A stretch of DNA of 64,000 nt, from assembly GCA_034505955.1 (NCBI GenBank), contig JAPDQK010000009.1:62001-126000 (forward strand), in the 5' to 3' direction. The position numbers were made by a program, and so were the translations under genes. Origin of the DNA: Zhuqueibacter pondensis. Lineage in GTDB: Bacteria > Zhuqueibacterota > Zhuqueibacteria > Zhuqueibacterales > Zhuqueibacteraceae. Every line of letters starts with the position of its first letter. Positions within the stretch are counted from its first letter, which is position 1. Below the pieces are notes generated by a model. The model ran no database searches. It was not told the DNA's origin and worked only from the letters and a program-made list of their open reading frames with translations. This document shows positions 30,082 through 39,720 of the stretch, one piece after another.

Positions 30082-32526
30082 TCACTGTGCCTTCAACACC
30101 ACGATCGTCATGTCATCATGCTGCGGATGATCGCCGGCAAATTCCTGAACCTCCGCAAAAGCACGCTGCACCAATTGCTCCGCTGAGCCATCATTGTAAC
30201 GATGCAGCAAATCGAGAAACCGCTTGTCGCCGAACTCTTCCAGATCGCTGTTCATGGCCTCGGTGAAGCCATCGGTATAGAAAACCAGCGTATCTCCCGG
30301 CGAAAATTGCAGTTCGCCTTCCACCAGCGTTTTCGTAAAAATATCTCCGACTTCCAAACCCAAACCAATGCCGGCGGGTTGTAACAGCCGCGCTTCGCTT
30401 TCGCCGCTGCTGAACACAATCGCGGGGTTGTGACCGGCGCGTGCAAAGCGCATCAGCCGGCGATGGCTGTCGAGCACGGCATAGAACATGCTCACGAACC
30501 AGCCCCGTTCGATGGTCCGATACATCAAGTGGTTGACCTTGCTCAACACCAGTTTGGGCGAAAGATTTTCTTCGGCGTGCGATTGCAAAATGCCTTTCGT
30601 CAGCGTCATGTAGATGGCCGCGGGCACGCCTTTGCCGGAAACATCGCCGACCGCAATGCCGAGCTTGTCGTTACCAAGATCGACGAAATCAAAATAATCG
30701 CCGCCCACTTCGAGCGCGGGCAAACAGGCGCCGGCAATGTCAAATCCGGCGATCTTCGGCTGGGTTTTGGGCAACAGGCCGAGCTGCACGCGCCGGGCAA
30801 TCTCCAATTCCTTCTGCAGACGCACGCGCTCTTTGATGCGGCGAATATGGGCGGGCTCATCTTCCGGCTTATATTCAAACTCCTCGCCACGCCAAGCGCC
30901 GATCAATCCGACAATAAGCGCGCCAAACAGCAGCAGGAGGCCGGCAATGCCGTTGCCAAGAAAGAATGGTGAGGGACTGCCAAGCAGCGGTCCAATGACG
31001 TTCAGCGCGGCAAAGACCGCTCCCGAAGTCATCGAGGCCAGCAAGCCATAACGCCAGAAGATAAAGCCCTGGATCAAGCCGAGCGCGATGGAGGGGATCA
31101 AGGCGAACGGTACAGGCCGAAAACCGTAGTGGTTGCCAAAGAAGATCAAATAAAGTCCGTAGAGCATGCCGGCGAGAATGATCGCAAGCGCCGGTGATTT
31201 GAGCAAGCGACGCAGCGAAGTAATGAGAAACAAACGAAAGACGATCTCATCAAAGAGAGCGGTTATCACCATCGTGACGAAAATAGTGAACAGCGGAAGA
31301 TAGCTATCAAAGGGGCCGCCACTACTATAGCTCAGCCGCGGCAGGGCGCCCCAATAGTGAATCATGGCATAAATCAAAAGCTGAACCGCGCCGAAAATGA
31401 TCAGGCCAAAGGCGAATCCCACCGGCAGCTCACGGCCAATGTTTTTGGTGAGCCAGCGGCGATTGAAAACGCTGTCCACGCCGGAGAGCAAGCGCGGCCG
31501 GTCCGCACGCGCAAATTGTTCGCCAACCGTCCAGGTGCTGAGCACCATGGCGGCCGTAAAATTATAAACGAGGATAATTTGTACGGCGATCACAATGAGC
31601 TTGGTGTATAATTGACTGATCGCGCCAAAGCCGGTGGCATAGCCCATTCGCTCCCAGATATTAAAAACAAAAAGCGTCAGCATGAAAAAAACGATGCCGG
31701 CGAGCCAGACGCCAATTCTCACACCGATCTCACCTTCATGGTATTTGCGCAGGAACGCGATCAACGAGGCAAAGAGCAGGACGATGAACACGGCCACGGA
31801 AATCGTGTTGATCAGCAGGCTGGTAGCGCCGACGACGCCGGAGGCCGTGACAAAATTTTGCGGATCACGAAAGTTGTGAATGACGCCCGCCAGCTCCGTG
31901 CCGGCAACTTGAACTCCAACCACTTCTGCGCCCTCGCCGAGAGAGGCATGTTGGCGGACGAACACCAGGCGGTGATCGGTACGTTTTAATTTTTTAGTGC
32001 TGGTAGATTGTTCCAATTTGAAATCAGCGAATTGAATATCCGGCCAATTTTGCAAAGTGTGTTGAGCCAGTTGCAATGCGGCCTCGGCACTGAGGGTATC
32101 CCGGGCGGCAGAATCCGGTAAAACATGCATGAAGCCAACCAGCTTGCCGGAGGGCGAGACGAGCACGCGATAAAGCTCTTGCTGCTGATCTTTCGGCACA
32201 TTGCGATAGAAATCGAACTGCCAGTAAGACAGCGGCAGCCGATCTTCGCGCCCAAGCTCAATAATCGGCTTGACACCAAAGGCACCCATTAAATAATCCA
32301 AGCCGGAATGATCATAGATGTAGATAGCGTCGCAATAAAAGTCACTGACATCGAAGTTCTGCCGCTCGAGGCATTCGTCAACGATGGCCCGCGCCTGGCT
32401 GCGGGTTACCTCAGGTCGGCTGGCAAAGAATGGGTTGATCTGCGGCATCAAATAGACGCCAAGCACAACGCCGATCAAAGCAAAAATGGTCAGCGCGAAA
32501 TGGCGAAACATTTTATTGGCTGGCAT
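30082..32526 (-). CDS. CPBP-type intramembrane protease domain fused to a SpoIIE/PP2C Ser/Thr phosphatase
   Basis: 814 residues. An N-terminal membrane anchor and a soluble region (about 30-210) lead into roughly ten membrane segments. These include a CPBP/CAAX-protease-like motif ALFDEIVFRLFLIT (normally EExxxR, here DExxxR) and further conserved segments. After residue 570 a linker helix (RLQKELEIARRVQLGLLP) joins a SpoIIE-type PP2C domain with metal-site motifs GGDYFDF, GDVSGKGVPAA, FYTDGFTEA and DDMT. Such phosphatases reset anti-anti-sigma partners. The protease domain may be inactive or act only as a sensor. GGAG five bases before the ATG supports the start. The stop lies at the beginning of the histidine kinase gene, so they form one operon. 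Confidence 0.88.
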   Translation of the reverse strand: MPANKMFRHFALTIFALIGVVLGVYLMPQINPFFASRPEVTRSQARAIVDECLERQNFDVSDFYCDAIYIYDHSGLDYLMGAFGVKPIIELGREDRLPLSYWQFDFYRNVPKDQQQELYRVLVSPSGKLVGFMHVLPDSAARDTLSAEAALQLAQHTLQNWPDIQFADFKLEQSTSTKKLKRTDHRLVFVRQHASLGEGAEVVGVQVAGTELAGVIHNFRDPQNFVTASGVVGATSLLINTISVAVFIVLLFASLIAFLRKYHEGEIGVRIGVWLAGIVFFMLTLFVFNIWERMGYATGFGAISQLYTKLIVIAVQIILVYNFTAAMVLSTWTVGEQFARADRPRLLSGVDSVFNRRWLTKNIGRELPVGFAFGLIIFGAVQLLIYAMIHYWGALPRLSYSSGGPFDSYLPLFTIFVTMVITALFDEIVFRLFLITSLRRLLKSPALAIILAGMLYGLYLIFFGNHYGFRPVPFALIPSIALGLIQGFIFWRYGLLASMTSGAVFAALNVIGPLLGSPSPFFLGNGIAGLLLLFGALIVGLIGAWRGEEFEYKPEDEPAHIRRIKERVRLQKELEIARRVQLGLLPKTQPKIAGFDIAGACLPALEVGGDYFDFVDLGNDKLGIAVGDVSGKGVPAAIYMTLTKGILQSHAEENLSPKLVLSKVNHLMYRTIERGWFVSMFYAVLDSHRRLMRFARAGHNPAIVFSSGESEARLLQPAGIGLGLEVGDIFTKTLVEGELQFSPGDTLVFYTDGFTEAMNSDLEEFGDKRFLDLLHRYNDGSAEQLVQRAFAEVQEFAGDHPQHDDMTIVVLKAQ

Positions 32527-32583
32527 AATTTCTCCGTAACTGGCTCAAATCAGGCAAAAAATTTGTGGCACAATCATTCTATT

Positions 32584-32766
32584 GGGGTAACAGTTCACCA
32601 CCCCTTTTGAAATGTCATTCTGGAAGCCTGCCCAGCCGCAGGCCAGGGAATCTTTTTTCGTACTGGGTAAGATTCTAAAATTGAAATCGTACTTAATGCG
32701 TAAAAAGATTCCCTGCGGGCGTAGCCTGCTGAATGACCCCGTAATTGGGGGTACTGAACTGTTACC
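32584..32766. repeat. MITE-like hairpin element with terminal inverted repeats (TGTCATTC family, copy 1)
   Basis: The outer arms GGGGTAACAGTTCACCACCCC (32584-32604) and its near inverse (32747-32766) flank an inner hairpin. It opens with TGTCATTCTGGAAG (32613) and closes with CTGAATGAC (about 32737). It also contains inverted GGGAATCTTTTT / AAAAAGATTCCC words and a GGGCGTAGCCT motif. It codes for no protein. Related copies are at 54653-54805 and 62437-62528. Confidence 0.65.
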
Positions 32767-32778
32767 TCTTGGGTGATT

Positions 32779-34647
32779 TTAAGAATTAGCCACCCTCACT
32801 TCTCTCCCCCGTCTCGGTACCGGTCGCAAGCTCAATCTCCGACAAATTTCCACCAATTCCACACACATCTCGTAACGCACGAAGGGCGTGATCAAATAGA
32901 TGCCATTGAAATAATCCAGCACGCTCTCCAAAATTTCGGCAGCGATGGTCACGCCTTCGCGGCGCGCCCGCTCTCCTTCGAAGCGGTACATGCGTTGGCG
33001 CACTTTCAGGGGAATCTCGATGCCCGGGACTTCGTTGTGCAGAAAGTCGGCGTTGCGACCGCTGACCAACGGCATGATGCCAATAAAAATCGGCAGGTCG
33101 AACTCGCGTGTGGCCTCATAAATCTCTCGGGCTTTGCGCCAGTCGAAAATCGGTTGCGTCATGACAAAATCCGCACCGAGCTGAACTTTCTTACGCAAGC
33201 GGTTCACCTGAGTTTCAATACGACCGACATTGGGATTGAACGCCACTCCGACGGTGAAACGAGTCGCTTGCTTCATGATGCGTCCAGAAAACGCCGTGCC
33301 CTGATTCATGCGCTTGATCATGGTGATCAGGTTGAATGAGTTGAGATCGTACACCGAGGTGGCGCTCGGCTGATCGCCGAATTTGGCCGGATCGCCGGTA
33401 AGCGCCAGCACCGTATCCATGCCGAGAACATAAAGACCCATCAATTCGGCTTGCATACCGATCAGATTACGATCGCGACAGGAGAGATGAATAATCACCG
33501 GCAAGCCTACTTTTTGTTTCACCAGATAGCCGAGCGCCATGTTGCTCATGCGCGTCATGCCCAGAGAGCTATCTGCCATCGTTATTGCCTCGATGCCGGC
33601 GCGTTTCAGCTCAGCCGCACCGTGCAGAATACTCTCATAATCAAGATCACGCGGCGGATCGAGTTCCACAATGATGGTCGGCCGCTTCCTGACATTTTTC
33701 AAAAAATCGGGTTCGGTGATCACCGGAGACGGCGGCCGTGGCGACTCAACGTGTACGATGACTTTTTTCTCACGCACCGGCTCGAGCCCACGCAAGGCCT
33801 CGACAATGGCGCGGATGTGCTCGGGCGTTGTTCCGCAACAGCCGCCAATGAGACGCACACCTTGTTCGCGAAGTCGGCGCGCACCTTCGGCAAAATATTC
33901 CGGCGTGGAAAGATAAATGTAACGGCCATCGACAAACGCCGGCAGGCCGGCATTCGGAAAGGCGGAAAGCAAAATGCCATCATCCAGAGGAATTTCCCGC
34001 AGTGCATGTAAAATGCCGGTGGGACCTTTGGCACAATTGATCCCAACCACGTCTGCGCCAAGCTCGCGCAGGCGGCGAAAGGCAGTGGTGAGGTGTTGTC
34101 CGTCGCGGGTGTAACCGTCTTCGTCGGCAACGACCTGCGCAATGATCGGCAAGCCGGTCAGTCGCTGCGCTTCCAAAACCGCGAGCTCGAGTTCATACAC
34201 GTAAGCAAAGGTTTCGAGGATGATCGCATCAGGGCCGGCGGCAGCAAGCGCGGCGATCTGCTCCACGAAAATCTCACGCATGTTTTGCAGCTCCATCTCT
34301 TCGCTATCGCGATCGCGCACCGGACCAACTGAAGCCAAGACATAAGCATTGCCGTCAGCAACTTCACGCGCCAATTGCACTGCGGCTTGGTTGATCTCAA
34401 CCACACGGTTTTCCAATCCGAAACGCGCCAGTTTGTGGCGATTGGCGGTGAAACTGTTGGTCTCCAAAGCTTGTGCTCCGGCGTCAAGGTAAGCGCGATG
34501 GATGTCGCGGATAATCGCCGGATGACTGAGATTAAGCTCGTCATAGCTCTGGGCCAAAGGAATGCCTTGCGCATAAATCATCGTGCCCATGGCACCATCA
34601 CCAACGAGAAGATGGTGGCGGAGATGTTCAAGAATGGGGTGGCTCAT
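32779..34647 (-). CDS. Bifunctional homocysteine S-methyltransferase / methylenetetrahydrofolate reductase
   Basis: About 622 residues. The N-terminal half is a Hcy-methyltransferase barrel with zinc-binding Cys in GINCAKGP and GGCCGTTPEH. The C-terminal half (from about 320) is an MTHFR-type FAD barrel (ALTGDPAKFG, FTVGVAFNPN, MTQPIFD). The same two-domain layout is known from Bacillus YitJ. It would make 5-methyl-THF and pass methyl groups to homocysteine in methionine synthesis. There is no cobalamin-binding domain. The frame opens with TTG at 34707, but the ATG at 34647 matches the family N-terminus (HPILEHLRHHLLVGDGAMGT). No riboswitch was seen upstream. Confidence 0.92.
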   Translation of the reverse strand: MSHPILEHLRHHLLVGDGAMGTMIYAQGIPLAQSYDELNLSHPAIIRDIHRAYLDAGAQALETNSFTANRHKLARFGLENRVVEINQAAVQLAREVADGNAYVLASVGPVRDRDSEEMELQNMREIFVEQIAALAAAGPDAIILETFAYVYELELAVLEAQRLTGLPIIAQVVADEDGYTRDGQHLTTAFRRLRELGADVVGINCAKGPTGILHALREIPLDDGILLSAFPNAGLPAFVDGRYIYLSTPEYFAEGARRLREQGVRLIGGCCGTTPEHIRAIVEALRGLEPVREKKVIVHVESPRPPSPVITEPDFLKNVRKRPTIIVELDPPRDLDYESILHGAAELKRAGIEAITMADSSLGMTRMSNMALGYLVKQKVGLPVIIHLSCRDRNLIGMQAELMGLYVLGMDTVLALTGDPAKFGDQPSATSVYDLNSFNLITMIKRMNQGTAFSGRIMKQATRFTVGVAFNPNVGRIETQVNRLRKKVQLGADFVMTQPIFDWRKAREIYEATREFDLPIFIGIMPLVSGRNADFLHNEVPGIEIPLKVRQRMYRFEGERARREGVTIAAEILESVLDYFNGIYLITPFVRYEMCVELVEICRRLSLRPVPRRGREVRVANS

Positions 34648-34765
34648 AACTTGACTGTTAATACCTGACTCCGGACTCTGGAGGCTTGAAGGCTTGCTCC
34701 TGGACAATGTTGTGTGATGGAGTCATCAGTATCGAGCAGCCAGAATCCGGCATTCAGCATGGTGT

Positions 34766-36412
34766 TCATCCGATCGGTTTGACTTGCTCCCGATAAAGGG
34801 AATCCTGTTGCACGCGCTGCCACCAGTTTTGCCAGCGGTTGAGGATGCGGCGGTTGGCTTTCTCTGTGGCGAGATTGAGCACGGGATGCTGCAGCTCTCC
34901 AAAATCTTTGCCGGTCAACTGAAACAAGGCATGGACCATTTTGGCTTGCGCCTCGGCGCTGATCTCGTTGTCAAGCGCATCGATCAACACCTGGACCATA
35001 TCGTAATGTCGAGTAACCACCAGATAGTTCAACAACAGTTGCACGTCATCGAGGTCGAGATTGTATCCGCGCCAGTCTTGTAGCCAGGCTCCGCACTGGG
35101 GCAAGAGCCATTTATCGCCCAATATGGAAGTCACGTCAAGAAGATTACGCAATGCCTGTCCGGAATGATGGCGACGGGCGTAATCCAGGATGGTGGGAAT
35201 CGCCAGGGTATCACTAATTCTGGCCAGCGCCAGCATGGCTTCCCGTTGCACGAAGGCGTCTTCACCTGAACCGTAGCGGAGCTTGGAAACCAGAACCGGG
35301 ATCGCGCGCTCGAACTCACCGTGCGCCGGAACAGCTATGTGACCGAGCGCCTCAGCGGCCTGGGCGCGCAGAAACGCATCGCGATGCTCCTGCAAAGTTT
35401 CAATCAAAAAATCGACAGCAGCTTTACTGCGCAGTTCGCCGAGGGCGTTCAAGGCTTGGGGGTTGTTGGTGTTTTGCACCAATTCGATCAACGCCGGTAC
35501 GGCACGGGAATCGCCAAGCAGCGCGAGTGCTTCGCACACAACGTTTTGAATACGCACATCGCGCACCTTCAAGATGTCCAATAGCGTGCCCAACGCCAGG
35601 GGATGGTGACTTCTGGCAACGGCGTGGATGAACATGCTTTGATTGGTGTGGGACGGCTGTCGCGCGCGTGTCGCCAGCTCGGTAAAATCGACAAAGCTCG
35701 CCTGATTATTTTCCAAAAGTAAATAATTCGCAAAGGCCACGGTATCACTTACCGAGGTGCCATGTTCCCGATACAGTGCTTGCAATTGATAAACAGCGAG
35801 GCCGTTGCGTGTGCGAAAAACCAAACGTAATTCACGCCGCTCGAGTGGAAGCCAGGTAAGCGCATTGGCAAAAACAAAACTCGGTGCCTGGAAGGGGTTG
35901 GTGTGGGGCAACACGCGCAGCGAATCAATTTGCAAAGTAACCTGAACCGCTTTGTTGGGAGGCGCAGGATCGCTCAACAGAACGAGCTGGACTTCTTGCA
36001 AGAGCAACGAGCGATAATACCTTTGATTGCCAACCGTCATGAGAATTTCAAAACGCTGACGCGAGATTTCATGAATGCCCATCGGTTCCCAATACAAAGC
36101 CGGCAATTGCCAGATCTGCCAAGTATGGTAACTGAATCCGGTGGCCGCAAAAATTCCGACAAGCAACAGTATGGCACAGACAGCACGATGAATCAAGCTA
36201 TAGTGGCGAATCGGCCGGCCCTGCCATCTTTCCGGCCGGCGAACCAGTATGTGATAGAGGAAAAACAGCGCCATCGCGCCGACACCGGCCCAAAACAGCA
36301 CCAGCTTCGTCCAGCTCATGGCATGGCGCGAACTGGCATAGATAACGTAGGCAACGAGCACTCCGCCCAAAAGGAGGGAAAGATTGGTCAGATGAAATAA
36401 TTTTCGTCTCAT
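34766..36412 (-). CDS. Membrane-anchored HEAT-repeat protein
   Basis: About 548 residues. Three membrane segments lie near the N-terminus (LSLLLGGVLVAYVIY, VLFWAGVGAMALFFLYHIL, AICAILLLVGIFAATGF-like region). A beta-rich region (about 120-260) is followed by HEAT repeats (ALALLGDSRAVPALIELV, AAEALGHIAVPAHGEF, ALARISDTLAIPTIL). HEAT arrays bind partner proteins. No catalytic function is visible. The open frame begins with GTG at 36436. I take the ATG at 36412, which starts the membrane anchor. It lies 64 bases after the DUF2207 gene on the same strand and is probably co-transcribed. Confidence 0.8.
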   Translation of the reverse strand: MRRKLFHLTNLSLLLGGVLVAYVIYASSRHAMSWTKLVLFWAGVGAMALFFLYHILVRRPERWQGRPIRHYSLIHRAVCAILLLVGIFAATGFSYHTWQIWQLPALYWEPMGIHEISRQRFEILMTVGNQRYYRSLLLQEVQLVLLSDPAPPNKAVQVTLQIDSLRVLPHTNPFQAPSFVFANALTWLPLERRELRLVFRTRNGLAVYQLQALYREHGTSVSDTVAFANYLLLENNQASFVDFTELATRARQPSHTNQSMFIHAVARSHHPLALGTLLDILKVRDVRIQNVVCEALALLGDSRAVPALIELVQNTNNPQALNALGELRSKAAVDFLIETLQEHRDAFLRAQAAEALGHIAVPAHGEFERAIPVLVSKLRYGSGEDAFVQREAMLALARISDTLAIPTILDYARRHHSGQALRNLLDVTSILGDKWLLPQCGAWLQDWRGYNLDLDDVQLLLNYLVVTRHYDMVQVLIDALDNEISAEAQAKMVHALFQLTGKDFGELQHPVLNLATEKANRRILNRWQNWWQRVQQDSLYREQVKPIG

Positions 36413-36476
36413 TTTGTCTTGCCATCCCACAGCCACTCAAATAGTTCATCCAAAATTTCTCTGCAAAAATTCAGCA

Positions 36477-38324
36477 TCAACCTGCGCCTCCACCGGAACC
36501 ACCGGCACCACCCCCACCACCCGAAGAGGCGCCTCCCCCTGCCCCACTCGCGGAACTCAGCGTTGAGCCAACGACCTCAACCATCGAGGCCATGGCGGCT
36601 CCAATATCAGGCGTTGCGCCACCATGGCTGTAGATAAACCACGGAAAAATAACATGGTATTGCTCGCTCTCAGCCATATCAACAAGCTGTTTGGTTTCAG
36701 AGCTCGAAAGCCCCAGCGCCGCCGCATAAATCACCAGCTTGTCGAACTGCTGCCAATCCACGCCATACTGCTGATGCCTTTGGGGAAAGCGCTTGAGGTA
36801 ACGACGAAATGATTGCAAGCGGTCGAGCTTTTTAGCCATCTCCGGATGATAGCGCAAAATCATAAAGGAAAACGGAGCGAGTAGAATCGAGATAATCAAA
36901 AAGGGAGCAGCCGTTGCACCCATGGCATGAATGCCGAAAGCATAGGCCACGATCAAGATCACCCAAATCCCGAATGTGATGAGACTTGCACGTATGGAGG
37001 CCGTCTCATACAGTTTGGGTTTGCCGGCCTGTGTCGCCACGGCTTCTTTCCACTTTCCAAAGAAGCGCCGGAATTGGGAGGCGTGCTTCTTAATCTCCGA
37101 CAAGGCAAGTTGTGCACGATTTTGCGCCAGATCATTGTGCAGAAATTCCAGAAACTGCCTCTCATAAGGCAGCAACTCCGCCTGGGCAAAACGCAACTTG
37201 TCTTCATCAAAGAATATCGTCGTTTCCCACTTCGTTGACGAAAATCCGAGCCAGCGAAAAACGGTTTTCTCTTGTTGCAGTCGTAAATATCCGCGCGCCG
37301 CCAGGTCAAAGAGTGTGGCCAGGAGCGCGCCGCCGGTCAACTGATGTGCGTTCAAGAGATAGTTTGCCACTGCCGGTGGCATATCGGTGGGTAAGGTGGA
37401 ATCAATCACTTTGCGCCGGCTTTGAAAGCTGCGGCCGTAACGCTGATACATGTAAAAAAAGAAAACAATCCCGGCGCCGATGCCGATCCACAACCACGAC
37501 GAATACTTCTCGCGATTAGCTGCCTGCCACTTTTGATGGGCGGACTTTTTCTCACGCTCAAGATTGGCAGCTTCGGCCCACTGCGCTTCCTGCTGCAAAA
37601 TAGCCGGCAAGGCCTCCTGATCATCATGCAAAGCGGTAATGGCCGCCGGGAGATATCGTGCCGGAAAAACCAAGCGCGCTTCAAGGAACTGCCTGGCCGG
37701 GAGATGATCGATCGACATGTTAACGGTGCCATCGGCTTGGCGCTCAATGTAACCATGCAATGGTCCGTGCGCCCATACTCGCAGTTCATCTTTGCCGATG
37801 GCGCCGGGAAGCCGAACAAGGACACGCACTCTTTCACTGGCACGATCCCAACCGGTGCCGACAAATTTGTAATACAATTCCGCAGTGTCGCGGTGCACTC
37901 TCACTGCGCCGAGCACGCGAAAGCGCAGAGTAAATTCACGAATGAGGCCATTGCCGGAGGCATGGCCAGCGTTTTCACGGAATTGCCAGCGAATTGAGAT
38001 TTGTTTGCCATCATGAGTGAAGAAAAAAGTGCCCGGCGATTTGTCCTCGGCCAGTTGATACGGCATGCCGTCTTCAAGCACTTGAATTTGGTCAACCTCG
38101 AGCAGGCCGGCAAGCGAAAGATCGTAATAAGCATAGCTGAATTTCCCGAAGAATTCATACGTGCGCTTCTCTTCGATCGTCATGTAGCCTGCAGAATCGA
38201 TCCGCGCAGCAATCTCGACACTTTTGATGGACCATTTTTTCTCTGCCCAGACCGGCCGGGCTATTATCAAGGTGAAGAGACAGAGCATGCCGAGGAATCG
38301 CAGAAACACGAGTTTTCGTTTCAT
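36477..38324 (-). CDS. DUF2207-type membrane protein with Gly/Ser-rich tail
   Basis: About 615 residues. A signal peptide (ending PVWAEKK) precedes an extracytoplasmic beta domain typical of DUF2207 (VEIAARIDSAGYMTIEEKRT). One membrane segment (WLWIGIGAGIVFFFYMY) follows, then a cytoplasmic winged-helix-like region (LTGGALLATLFDLAARGYL) and two more membrane segments (near 440-490). The last 30 residues are almost only Gly, Ser and Ala, as in many family members. Function is unknown. The start at 38324 is chosen to match the signal peptide, since the longer frame to 38360 adds 12 residues without a ribosome site. Confidence 0.85.
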   Translation of the reverse strand: MKRKLVFLRFLGMLCLFTLIIARPVWAEKKWSIKSVEIAARIDSAGYMTIEEKRTYEFFGKFSYAYYDLSLAGLLEVDQIQVLEDGMPYQLAEDKSPGTFFFTHDGKQISIRWQFRENAGHASGNGLIREFTLRFRVLGAVRVHRDTAELYYKFVGTGWDRASERVRVLVRLPGAIGKDELRVWAHGPLHGYIERQADGTVNMSIDHLPARQFLEARLVFPARYLPAAITALHDDQEALPAILQQEAQWAEAANLEREKKSAHQKWQAANREKYSSWLWIGIGAGIVFFFYMYQRYGRSFQSRRKVIDSTLPTDMPPAVANYLLNAHQLTGGALLATLFDLAARGYLRLQQEKTVFRWLGFSSTKWETTIFFDEDKLRFAQAELLPYERQFLEFLHNDLAQNRAQLALSEIKKHASQFRRFFGKWKEAVATQAGKPKLYETASIRASLITFGIWVILIVAYAFGIHAMGATAAPFLIISILLAPFSFMILRYHPEMAKKLDRLQSFRRYLKRFPQRHQQYGVDWQQFDKLVIYAAALGLSSSETKQLVDMAESEQYHVIFPWFIYSHGGATPDIGAAMASMVEVVGSTLSSASGAGGGASSGGGGGAGGSGGGAG

Positions 38325-38479
38325 CTCAAATACTCGAATGGAGGATGAACCCCGTGACAATTTGACCTGAATGCACTCGACTGCTGATCACACTCATCAT
38401 TGCAAAGCATCAAGCTTTTTCAATCCGACTGCACACTATTTTTTATTTTATATTCGTTCATGGTGAAAATTTCACTGCG

Positions 38480-38545
38480 ATGTCTTTCAGGATGACTGCG
38501 GCCGCAGGCTACCGTGGGGGTTTCGGCCCTGGCCTGCGGCTGAGC
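38480..38545. repeat. Hairpin between the PhzF-like and DUF2207 genes
   Basis: GCCGCAGGC and GCCTGCGGC form a nine-base stem around a GC-rich loop (about 38499-38538). The flanking TCTTTCAGGATGAC and GCAGGCTT words recall the TGTCATTC element family but are more degraded. There is no U-run. Confidence 0.4.
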
Positions 38546-38563
38546 AGGCTTATCCGGTTTGGA

Positions 38564-39481
38564 TTATTTCAAAAAAATTTCGCCTTTTCCCATGATCACC
38601 GCATCGCCTGCGACCTGTACAGTTTGCACGTTGCCTTTCTTTCCATGAATGGTGATGTAGACGCGGCCCGGACGCTGCATAAAGTGGCCCTGCTCATGAA
38701 TCCATTCAACGGGTGCATTGCCGTTGCCGGATAACAAACCATAGTGGACCAGATAAGCGCCCATCGCACCCGAAGCGCTGCCGGTCACGGGATCTTCAAA
38801 ATGATAGTGTCCGCTCACAAATCTGCCGTGGGTACGGGCCGCCTGGTCAAAACTGTCCAGCGCAAAAACATAAGCCATCTCCGTGTCCAATTGATCACAA
38901 AGCGCTCGCAACGCCGGAAGGTTGGGCGCGATTTTCCCGAGTACGTTCAGGTCGCGCACCGGCACCATCAGTTGCGGCACACCCGTCGAAACAACTTGCG
39001 GCCACGCCTGATCACCCAGCAAATCACTGGTTGCCAGTCCCAATGCCGAAGCCAATGCGCGAAGATCCGAGGCTCGGGCGAGGAATTTGGGTGGCGCTTG
39101 TGTCATACGTACTCGCTCAACATGGCCTTGGGGACAGATGAGATCGACCGGTAAAACGCCAACTCCAAGTTCCTGATGGACGCGTGTCACCGGCGGTTGC
39201 AGCTTGTAACGCCCGAGATGCGCCAACAGAAAATGGGTGCCCACGACTGGATGTCCAGCCAAAGGCAACTCATTGATGGGCGTGAAAATTCGGACACGAT
39301 ATTGCGCTGGTGGTTGCTTGCTGTCATGCACGAAGGTCGTTTCAGAAAGATTCAACTCGCGGGCAATGTTCTGCATTTCCATATCAGACAGGCCCTCGGC
39401 ATCCGGAAAGACCGCAAGCGGATTGCCACCGAAAGGCTCGGCCGTAAAAACATCAAGCCAGTGAAAGGCATATTGACGCAT
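38564..39481 (-). CDS. PhzF-family isomerase/epimerase
   Basis: 305 residues, usual length for the family, with two diaminopimelate-epimerase-like halves. The catalytic Glu lies in LSETTFV, and the signature EDPVTGSASGAMGAYL binds the substrate carboxylate. PhzF in phenazine producers isomerises DHHA, but most bacterial homologues lie outside phenazine loci and have unknown substrates. No phenazine genes are here, so the role is open. GGAG six bases before the ATG supports the start. Confidence 0.9.
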   Translation of the reverse strand: MRQYAFHWLDVFTAEPFGGNPLAVFPDAEGLSDMEMQNIARELNLSETTFVHDSKQPPAQYRVRIFTPINELPLAGHPVVGTHFLLAHLGRYKLQPPVTRVHQELGVGVLPVDLICPQGHVERVRMTQAPPKFLARASDLRALASALGLATSDLLGDQAWPQVVSTGVPQLMVPVRDLNVLGKIAPNLPALRALCDQLDTEMAYVFALDSFDQAARTHGRFVSGHYHFEDPVTGSASGAMGAYLVHYGLLSGNGNAPVEWIHEQGHFMQRPGRVYITIHGKKGNVQTVQVAGDAVIMGKGEIFLK

Positions 39482-39720
39482 GGAAGGCTCCGCACTTAAA
39501 TTTCACACTCAAAGCCAAGGCTGGACGCCCCCGTTCTTCTTGTAGTATTCATCGGAGAACTTTGGGGGAGGAGTCGTTAACGAAATTTAAAAAGCAAAAA
39601 GTATCTCGTCCTCCATATTCCATCCAGCCGGTTAAAACATGTACTTTAAGATAATGAAAAAACAATGCGATTGCAAGTCCCGATTTGTAGAACAGCTCTG
39701 CAGGCCGGATGGCCTTCCTG

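Noticed and set aside
32584..32766. Insertion sequence
   Set aside because: It has terminal inverted repeats but is only 183 bp with no transposase frame, and no transposase gene was found anywhere in the window.
38564..39481. Phenazine biosynthesis locus
   Set aside because: Only a PhzF-like protein is present. Such proteins are common without phenazine genes.
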